NCBI RefSeq assembly: GCF_030272615.1
Contig: NC_081407.1
Location: 143,414,897 to 143,478,896 of the forward strand
Source: Cryptomeria japonica
Taxonomy: Eukaryota; Streptophyta; Pinopsida; Cupressales; Cupressaceae
Direction of reading: 5' to 3'
Length of the DNA stretch: 64,000 bases
In this document: positions 56,348 through 64,000 of the stretch, piece after piece
Layout of the letters: every line of letters begins with the position of its first letter
Position numbering within the stretch: the first letter of the stretch is position 1
Program-made: the position numbers and the translations under genes
Notes under the pieces: model-generated
The model's database searches: none
Seen by the model: only the letters and a program-made list of their open reading frames with translations
Told to the model about the DNA's origin: nothing

Positions 56348-57500
56348 TTATGGCATAAGAGACTCTGTCATGTAAACTTTGATTGCGTGGTAAAAATCAG
56401 TACTACTAAGGCAGTTAGAGATTTACCTAAAATTGTCAAACCTTAGAATACAGTATGCAAGGAATGTCAATTTGGAAAAAAAGTTAGAGCTAGTTTCAAA
56501 AGTATTCTAGAAAAATCAAATAATACTCTTGATTTGATTCACACTGATTTATGTGGTCCAGCTAGAACTAAAAGCTTACAAGGTGATAGATATTTTATGC
56601 TAATCATTGATGACTATTTTAGAATGTGTTGGGTTACTTTTCTCAGAGAAAAACTAGAAGCACTTGGAAAGTTCAAACTATTCAAAGCAATGGTAGAAAA
56701 TGAAATCGGTAAGAAAATAAATTTTTTAAGATCAGATCAAGGAGGTGAATTTACATCTAGGGACTTTAATACATTCTATGAAGTGAATGGAATCAGAAGA
56801 CAACTATCAGCACCTCGGACACCACAGTAGAATGGAGTTGTTGAAAGGAAAAATAGAACTATCTTGGATGTAGCAAGAAGTATGTTATCAGAAGAAAAAC
56901 TATCACATGTTTATTGGAGAGAAGCAGTCAGCACAGCGGTCTATACATTCAACAAAGTTCACATCAAAGGTGAAACCGGTAAGACCCCTCATGAACTATG
57001 GTTTGGAAACACTCCTACTCTTAAGTATTTCATAATTTTTGGAAGTAAATGTTATATCAGAAGAGATGAGTATATTGGAAAATTTGATCCTAGAAGTGAT
57101 GAAGGAATATTTCTTGGTTATTCATCTAAAAGCAAAGCATATAGATGTTTTAACAAGAGATTGCATAAAATTGTTGAGAGTACAAATGTAAAGATTGATG
57201 AACAATTCAGAGGAACTTCAAGGTATATAGACTCTCAACCGGCAACAGAAATTTTGAGAAATGAACCTACTCTAAATCCACCGGTACAGAATGAAGATCC
57301 AGTTACCTTGGTACCATCTGAGGATTCCATAGTAATTGACGAACGAAAGCAAACTAAGACACCCCAATATGTAAGACTGAATCATTCTGAAGATCAGATA
57401 ATTGGAAACAAATTTAAAGAAGTTATGACAAGAGGAAGATTGGCAAATGAAGAGGTATGTCTTATTTCTCAAATTGAACCATCATCTGTTAATGAGACAT
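56348..57500 (+). pseudogene. Copia K integrase
   Basis: Zinc-binding HKRLCHVNFD ... CKECQFGKK, then the catalytic core with LIHTDLCGPA (first Asp), FLRSDQGGEFTS (second Asp) and VERKNRTILDVARS (Glu), and the C-terminal block GKTPHELWFG, FGSKCYIRRDEYIG and FDPRSDEGIFLGYS. In-frame TAG codons occur at about 56443 (KP-stop-NTV) and 56828 (PQ-stop-NG, CAG to TAG). The longest open piece is 56864-57502. All three catalytic acidic residues survive. Confidence 0.95.
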
Positions 57501-58552
57501 GAAGATAAATTTTGGATTAAAGCTATGGAAGAAGAATTATAACAATCTGAGAAAAACAACACTTGGACATTAGTTCCCCAGCCTAAAGATAAAAATGTAA
57601 TTGGAACCAAACGGGTATTTAGAAAAAAACTTAATGAAGATGGTAAGGTTGTCAGAAATAAAGAAAGACTAGTGTGTAAGGGATATTCTCAGAAAGAAGG
57701 AGTTGATTACAATGAAACCTTTGCACCGGTAGCTAGAATTGAGGCAGTCAGATTATTTTTGGCTTTTGTAGCACACAAGAACTACAAAGTTTATCAAATG
57801 GATATTAAATGTACATTTTTGAATGGAGATCTTGAAAAGGAAGTATACATTGAACAACCTGATGGATTTATGGTATGCAAGATTGGATAAGTATCTTTTA
57901 AAGATTGGTTTTACTAAAGGAAATGCAGACAACAATTTATATTACAAAATAACTAATGATGACATATTGATTATAGAAGTATTTGTTGATGATATAATCT
58001 TTGGAGGAGAAGATGCATTATGTAAGGAATTTTCTATTAAAATGCAGCAAGAATTTAAAATGTCTATGATTGGTGAAATAAAATTCTTTTTAGGATTCAG
58101 ATTTCACAGACTGATAAAGGTATATTCTTGAGTCAATCCAAATACTTGAAAGAGTTACTAAAGAAATTTGGGATGGAGAACTCTAAACCGGTAAGCACAC
58201 CTATGACAACAAATGACTAATTATCACAAAGGGATGAATCTACACCTGTTAATCCAACTAAATACAAATATATGATAGGAGGTTTACTATATTTGACACA
58301 AAACAGACCTGATATTATGGATGTAGTATGTATTGTTTCTATATTTCAAAGCAATCCTAGAGAAAATCATGAATCAACAGTAAAAAGGATTTTTCGGTAC
58401 TTACAAGGCACTATAAATCTTGGATTATGGTATCCTAGAGATGAAAATTTTGATCTATGTGCATACATAGATGCAAATTGGGCAGGAGATGTGGATGATA
58501 GAAAAAGCACCACCGGTAGAGCATTCACTGGCAAGCAAGTAACTATTGCATA
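57501..58552 (+). pseudogene. Copia K reverse transcriptase and truncated RNase H
   Basis: Starts KAMEEEL with TAA, then [55 protein letters not shown]. About 75 bp are then missing relative to element 2 (the block holding YGLKQAPRA, near 57868), shifting the frame. VFVDDIIFGGEDAL (about 57975-58010) carries the catalytic Asp pair. Another frameshift near 58100. RNase H reads to GDVDDRKSTTGRAF at 58525 and is then joined directly to LTR sequence: the rest of RNase H, the PPT and the first ~80 bp of the LTR are deleted. Confidence 0.94.
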
Positions 58553-59500
58553 GTTACTGGTATATGGTACACCGACAAGATATAATAATCAGTGACACTT
58601 GGAATGGCATGGAAAACACTTGGTAATATTGAAGACATCATCTGGACATCTTGTCCTGGAGTTGTGTTCATTTGTATATTCACAGTTGCATATTTGTTGT
58701 TACCGGCAAATAGGTCTAGGGTTACATCGACAAGATTATCTTTTCCAGATCAACATGGCACGCTATGGAGATGATTAATTATTGTTGTAAATGCATTAAG
58801 CTGACATGTTCAATCAGTTATTGCATCAGATATTATATTGTTTGTAAAATGTTTTTATTGTAATATCTTGTAGAGTCGACCTACTAAAATTGGTCTTAGG
58901 TTATGGTATAAATGTAAGATCTTATTTGTAAGATCAAGTGTGGAATGCGGAAAAGAATTATGTGAAGGTATATGCGAGATTAAGCAGAGCTATACATGAA
59001 GACATCATTTGAAGGTGAAGCTAGGTTTTTGTGAAAGCATATCAGCATTACACTGGTACTGAATCCAGCATATGAAGATGATATTTTTTGGAATACATTC
59101 TTATTGGATTTAACCATCCAACTGTAGTCAGTGTGACTCCCATTTTGTGATTGAGTAGTGAGCTCTAGGTTGTTGGCCTTTCTACATGTGCAAACCCCAT
59201 TTATGTACACTTACTATTTGTAGTAGTATCATTTGATTGTGGGTAAGGTTTCCCATCGTGGTTTTTCACCTTATAGGGTTTCCACGTACAAATATTGGTG
59301 TTATGTGTTGTGGATGACTTTGTGTTTATGTTTCATGCACTAATCCTTACCGGTATAGCAATTAACTGTTATAACTATCTATCGCCATACTTAACTGGTC
59401 TACCGGTATTAAGCATTAAGTTGGTTAAGTTGTTTTTGGTTTGAATTTATTTGACAACTGATTCACCCCACCCCCTCTCAGTTGTCTTTGGGACCTAACA
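58525..59500 (+). repeat. 3' LTR of copia K, lacking its first ~80 bp
   Basis: Begins at ATTCACTGGCAAGCAAGTAA, corresponding to position ~53805 of the 5' LTR, and runs to GGGACCTAACA at 59500 followed by TSD TTAGC (59501-59505). About 94-95% identical to the 5' LTR by eye. Confidence 0.95.
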
Positions 59501-59505
59501 TTAGC

Positions 59506-60748
59506 AAGTTCCTCCTTCTCAATGCATAAAGAACTTTATTTGACTTTCCACTTCTATGCTTCAACATAAAGGTATAACTCTGCAAGAACAATACCAATCT
59601 CATATGTCTCTGATTCAACTTACTCTGACTGTTCAAATACTACAATTCTTGATGATTTGTATACAACACAAACTCCTTAGGCAATAAGTAATATCTCCAC
59701 TTCTTCAATGCTTTAATTAGGGCATAAAATTCCTGATCATACATAGAATATCTCCTGCTTGCATTTTTAGCTTGTCACTGAAATAAGCTATCAGTCTTCC
59801 TTCCTAACTCAACACTACTCCAATTGCATTCCCACTCACATCACAATCCACTTGAAATACTTTTCTAAAATCTGGTAAATATAACATGGGATGCTTTGTC
59901 AGCTTATGCTTCAACAATTCAAAGCTCCTATTTGCTTTAGTGGTCCACTTGAAATCCTTTCTATCTCCTCTCATCATTTTTGTCATAGGGCTACAAATTG
60001 AACTAAAATTTCTGATAAACTTCCTATAGAAGCTAGCCAATCCATGAAATGATCTTACCTCTCCAATACTTTCCGATGTAGGACATTCAACAATTTCTCT
60101 TACCTTCGGATCCATCTTCAATCCATCCGCAGATTTCACAAATCCCAAGTAGACTAATTCTTCCTTCATGAAATTGCACTTCTTAATAATGTTTATCAAC
60201 AACTTCTCTTCTCTCAACCTCTACAAAACTTGTCTCAAATGCAACATATGTTATCCCTTTCTCTTACTGAAAAATAAAATTTCATCCAAATACACAATAA
60301 CAAGCTTACCCAATAATTTCTTCAATACCTCATTCATCAACCTCATGAAAGTACTCGATGCATTAGTCAATCCAAAAGGCATCACCAACCATTAATATAG
60401 TCATTCATTTGTCTTGAATGTTGTCTTCCACTCATCTCCTTCTCTGATTATGGTCTGATGTTATCCACTCTTTAAGTCTATCTTTGTGTAGTATCTGGCT
60501 CCACTCAAATAATCCATTATGTCATCAATTCTAGGCAAAGGAAAATGGTACTTCACTATGATCTTGTTTATTTCTTTCAAATGAGTACACATCCTCCATT
60601 CTCCATTATTCTTAGGTGCTAACACTACTAGAACTACACAAGGGCTCAAACTTTCTCCGATCAAACCTTTTCTCAACAAATCCCACACTTGTCTTTTTAG
60701 ATCATTCTTTGTTGGTGTCATCTGGTGTGCTTCTTTATTAGGCAAACT
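59506..60748 (-). pseudogene. Gypsy H reverse transcriptase and RNase H start
   Basis: Minus-strand reading: LIGESLSPCVVLVVLAPKNN, EWRMCTHLKEINKI, LPRIDDIMDYLSGARYYTKI (60745-60461), then the MPFGLT-type block near 60370 and the catalytic box reading VYLDEILFF (near 60280), where the second Asp of YLDD is Glu. Then EELVYLGF, VRSFHGLASFYRKFIRNFSS and RNase H start FQVDCDVSGNAIGVVLS (to 59804), continuing degenerate to 59506. Continuous with 53728 once copia K and one TTAGC are removed. Confidence 0.93.
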
Positions 60749-60925
60749 ATCTTAGGGAGTTAGATCCATGCAATGAGTGATACTTATCACAGGCAGTAAT
60801 CCATCAGGTACATTGTCTGAAATGATTTCTCCATATTATGTCAACAACTCCTTTATCTCCTCCAGTTTTTCTTCTTCATGCTTCAAATTGTCAATTTTCA
60901 TAGGAACTAAAGCAAAACATACATT

Positions 60926-61560
60926 TTATTGTCTCATCTTGTCTAAGAATTTCCTTCCATCCACCAAATAGATTCTAGAACTGGTACAAAATTCACTCTT
61001 GAAAGGCTCCTCCAAGGACAACAAGGTCTGCTTCATCCCATTTGCAACAATAGTGTATATGTTCTTCCTTCCATCATACATTGCTTGTCTATCATACTGC
61101 CAAGGTCTTCCCAACAAAATATGACAAATATCCATAGGCATGATATCATAGAAAACTTCATCATGATAAGATCCAATCTTCAATTTCACCAAACATTGTT
61201 CACTTACTAGTATCTTACGATCATCCCAAATCCATACTATCTGATAAGGCTTAGGGTGCTTCAATCTCTCCAAGTTCAACTTATTCACCATCTCCTCCAA
61301 AACAAGATTATCTAAGCTACCACTATCAATTATAACTTTACAACACTTATCATCTCCGTAATGACATAAAGCTCTCTTCATCACCAACAATTCTCCATCT
61401 TTTGGTTTATTAGCTGGTTTGGTATGGTCTTCTTCCACCAATACTATCCTTCCAGTGTTCTTGGTCTTCTTACATTCAAAAGAGCAATTCCCTTCTCCTC
61501 TGCACTTAAAGTAGGTTCCTCTAAACACTCTTTTATGGGTATGTGTAGGATCATGGGAGT
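60926..61560 (-). pseudogene. Gypsy H zinc knuckle and protease
   Basis: Begins near HKRVFRGTYFKCRGEGNCSF, a knuckle whose conserved His is replaced. Aspartic protease VIIDSGSLDNLVLEEMV (near 61330) and the LLGRPWQYDRQAMYDG block (near 61110). The linker to RT is degenerate (60748-60926). Upstream Gag and the 5' LTR are missing: homology stops around 61560, where unrelated sequence begins. Confidence 0.9.
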
Positions 61561-61858
61561 GCAAAAAGTGGCGATATGAAAAAAATAACCTTCTCCACTC
61601 GCCAAAAAACACTAAAAATCCATGTTGACTTTTTGGTTGGCTTGGATGTCAGTACATCTTGCCATGACAAAAACCCAAGCAAATCGGATATCCGCTAATA
61701 TCAGATATCCGATATTAATGAGATATTATATTAAAAAAATACATATTATATAATATATTATATAAATATAATATATTATATATTATATATAATATATTAT
61801 ATATATTATATAATATATTATATATATTATATAATATATAATATATAATATATAATAG
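61561..61858. other. AT-rich, palindromic TA-repeat region
   Basis: After a short unrecognised stretch with a self-complementary GATATCCG motif (AATCGGATATCCG near 61684 and AGATATCCGATATT near 61702), 61720-61858 is almost pure A/T built from TATATAATATATTA units, able to form hairpins. No gene. Confidence 0.7.
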
Positions 61859-62120
61859 TCCAAGGGGTTGAGCTTAACTGGTTAAAACACTGGGTTCTCA
61901 CTGTGGAGACCCAAGTTCAATTCCCAATAGGGACATCTGAAGTGGAATTCTAAGTTGTGACTCTTGGCCTTCCATAGGATGGGGAAGGTCTTGGGGTCAA
62001 TCTAATCAAACATAGTAATAATAATTCAAAGATATGTAATGGGGATGGGCCCCCCTACTATGTACCCACTCGTTTATAGCTCCAGTCAAAAGCTATTCAG
62101 GCTTCGTCCAGTTACCAATC
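61859..62120 (+). repeat. tRNA-derived SINE
   Basis: Polymerase III promoter boxes: A box TGAGCTTAACTGGTTAAA (61869-61886) and B box AAGTTCAATTCCC (61913-61925), with tRNA-like spacing (about 44 bp) and a 5' part that could fold as a D arm and anticodon arm. It is followed by about 180 bp of unrelated body with GGGGAAGGTCTTGGGGTCAA, ending in an AT-repeat near 62120. The family was not recognised; it is not the same as the tRNA-like unit in element E. Confidence 0.75.
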
Positions 62121-62555
62121 AAATATATATATATATATATATTATATTTATATAATGCATATTATATATTATATTATTTACAATATAATATAATAATAAC
62201 ATTATATTATATAATATTTAAAACTCAACAAAACCTAAAAAAATCGGATATCCGATTTTTGTGGGTATTTTTTATACCCACTGTGACAACCCGTGGGTCA
62301 TTTTTCACACATAGGCTACGTGATAAGAAAGAAATTCGATATCGGATTATAACAGATATTAGATTTTGGGCAAAAAAAATTGTGATTTTCTCATCTTAGG
62401 TATGATTTCTTGCCATTTTGTTGTTTTTTATGAATTTTTTCACATTTTTTATTTGTTTTTTGGTTTTTTCATTAAAACTAGGTTTTTTAAATTGAAATAC
62501 AATTTTCCTTCAAATTTGTTGATTAAATTCAAATTTTCAAATTCAATCAGGTTCA
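62121..62555. other. AT-rich sequence with repeated GATATCCGAT motif
   Basis: TA-rich run (62121-62220), then AAAATCGGATATCCGATTTT (62242-62261), a 20 bp perfect palindrome echoing the motif at 61684-61715. ATTCGATATCGGAT recurs near 62335. Possibly the 5' flank or terminal region of the unit that contains the following gene. No ORF. Confidence 0.55.
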
Positions 62556-64000
62556 ATGGGGGATAACAATGAAAATCCTGAACAACCACAACCACCAAAC
62601 CCTCCATTGCCAAACCCCCCCTCAAATCAGGATTTAATTGCTCAAAATTTGAACCAATTGAGGGTCATTACAGATGTTTATAGTAGAATCCTTCATCTAG
62701 TCCCAATGTTAGATCTCCTCAAAGCCATAATAAACAATGTACAAATTGTCATTGAGGAGAACAATGTCACTCTTTTGTGGTGAGATTTCATGAGGGCTAG
62801 ATATGCGAATGGCTTGACCTATGATCGAGTCAAGGAGCTTGAGATTTCAAAAGCTAATATTTCCACAGTGTTTGTTAATCCCCACACTTGACATCCTGTA
62901 GATGTGAAAAAAACAAAACTTTCCATAAAATGGTGTACAAATGATGATATTATGAATAACATTTGGGATCATTCGTGGATGTTTTTGGATACACCACCCA
63001 ACAACAATCTTGATGTCCCCTTTTATTTCATTAAAAAATTGTATTTTGACTTTGTTTTGGGCAAGCATGTTAACCACTCTAACATCAAGCCTTTCCAAGG
63101 TGTAGGTTTAGGTATGCCTCAAGATCGACGTGGAGCAGTTCGAGTAGTATAGGGCCCATATGTCCCCCCTCCTCCTATTGATCCCCCACCTCTAATGTAA
63201 CATCCACATATCATTGTTGAGGCAATGTCACAAACTATATCAACTATTCACTCTTTGAGTAGCCTTTTGGTTTCTTAGGTTGGGGAACTAGCTCAGCCTT
63301 TTAGTGATGGTAGCAGTGGATTCGGTGGCACTGACACATTCTCTTTGACTCCACATATTTGTGTGTCACATAGTTGTGCTATGTGTGGACATCTATGGTT
63401 AGGTCCAGTTGGAGATCTTGTTGATCCTTGTGTGGACACTACAAATAATGAGGTGCATGAAATGCATGATGCACCATATGTGACGACAGGGACTGGAGGA
63501 TACCCTGGAGAGTCCTCACATGCTAGAGGCGAGGAGGTACCTTCATCATATACTAATGATGTAGTGGTAAGAGTTGTATTTTCACAGTGCATTTTATTTT
63601 AAATGAATATTTATGATCTAGATAGTATTAAGTACTAATGTTTATATACATGGTCTATTTAACAGTTGATGACAGAGGAGGAATTGACATAGATCCATGA
63701 TGGCACCTTGATGACTATTTCATTTGGCCTTAATAGCTATATGATACATATATTATTGCACCTAGTCATTTACATTTTTATTATACATACATGCTCCTCA
63801 TTTATATTGGCATTAACTAAATTATATAGTAACTTGCATGTTTATCTTATTTTAATCTTGTAGGACACAAGTAGTGTGAGTGTAGTGCCTCGTGATTTGG
63901 GTTCTAGTAGTGTAGTCAAAGACAAGGGAAAGGTAATTGAATGCAAACATGATTGAATTAAGAGTTAAAATAACTTATAATGATTATACATGTCTACATA
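62556..64000 (+). pseudogene. Unknown intron-containing gene, decayed, probably transposon-derived
   Basis: ATG at 62556 (MGDNNENPEQPQPPNPPLPN, a Pro/Gln/Asn-rich start). The frame then runs to 63566 through DFMRARYANGLTYDRVKELE, IKWCTNDDIMNNIWDHSW and KHVNHSNIKPFQGVGLGMPQ, with TGA at 62781, TGA near 62890, TAG near 63150, TAA near 63199 and TAG near 63279. Likely splice donor GTAAGA at 63567 and acceptor TTTAACAG at 63665; a second acceptor TTGTAG ends at 63863 and a donor AAGGTAATTG at 63931-63940, giving a 69 bp exon ending VVKDKGK. No domain was recognised. It continues beyond the window. Confidence 0.5.

Noticed and set aside
61859-61935. A functional tRNA gene.
   Set aside because: Promoter boxes are present but no acceptor stem pairs, and an unrelated body follows: a SINE.
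1-64000. CRISPR arrays, bacterial promoters, operons, riboswitches.
   Set aside because: The sequence is plant nuclear DNA; no regularly spaced short repeats or prokaryotic genes are present.

Overview
The window looks like intergenic DNA from a large, repeat-rich seed-plant genome. A gymnosperm is my best guess from the repeat style, but no species can be named. No intact host gene was recognised. Almost every base belongs to LTR retrotransposons (Ty1/copia, many Sirevirus-like, and Ty3/gypsy chromoviruses), one large CACTA DNA transposon, tRNA- and 5S-derived fragments, and gene fragments captured by the CACTA element. Reverse-transcriptase primer sites matching initiator tRNA-Met, polypurine tracts and several target-site duplications (TSDs) are visible.

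Left flank (1-10484, plus strand): the 3' end of a copia element with its 3' LTR (1-2154), a coiled-coil remnant of unknown origin (2155-2927), a second decayed copia (2928-8417) split by a solo LTR with TSD TATTG (3768-5426), then two LTR-like blocks (8433-10484).

Central nest (10485-51443): six levels of insertion. Copia F (minus; 10485-10825 and 49841-51443) holds non-autonomous gag-only element E (10831-49835). E's 5' LTR holds element A (minus; 14070-49625). A's second ORF holds element B (minus; 18283-46709, TSD CAAGA). B's first ORF holds two insertions: gypsy chromovirus D (plus; 23016-40677, TSD CTTTC) and gag-protease element C (minus; 41095-45301, TSD AAAGC). D's integrase holds CACTA element G (28258-38053, TSD ATC). 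A and B lack pol but share the same layout: a Gag-like ORF1 with zinc knuckles and a novel ORF2 of about 3.2 kb.

The most notable object is in CACTA element G. Next to its left subterminal region is a roughly 1.1 kb + 1.1 kb inverted repeat with a 44 bp loop. Both arms derive from a host DRM-type de novo DNA methyltransferase gene, the RNA-directed DNA methylation enzyme that silences transposons. A transcript would fold into a long hairpin able to produce small RNAs against DRM. A parallel is known in rice, where CACTA-borne miR820 targets OsDRM2. G also carries a PPR gene fragment and a 5S-like fragment.

Right flank (51444-64000): gypsy chromovirus H (minus; 51444-61560) is split by Sirevirus-like copia K (53734-59500, TSD TTAGC). 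After H come AT-rich DNA and a tRNA-derived SINE. The window ends in a decayed, intron-containing unknown gene (62556-end), probably transposon-derived.
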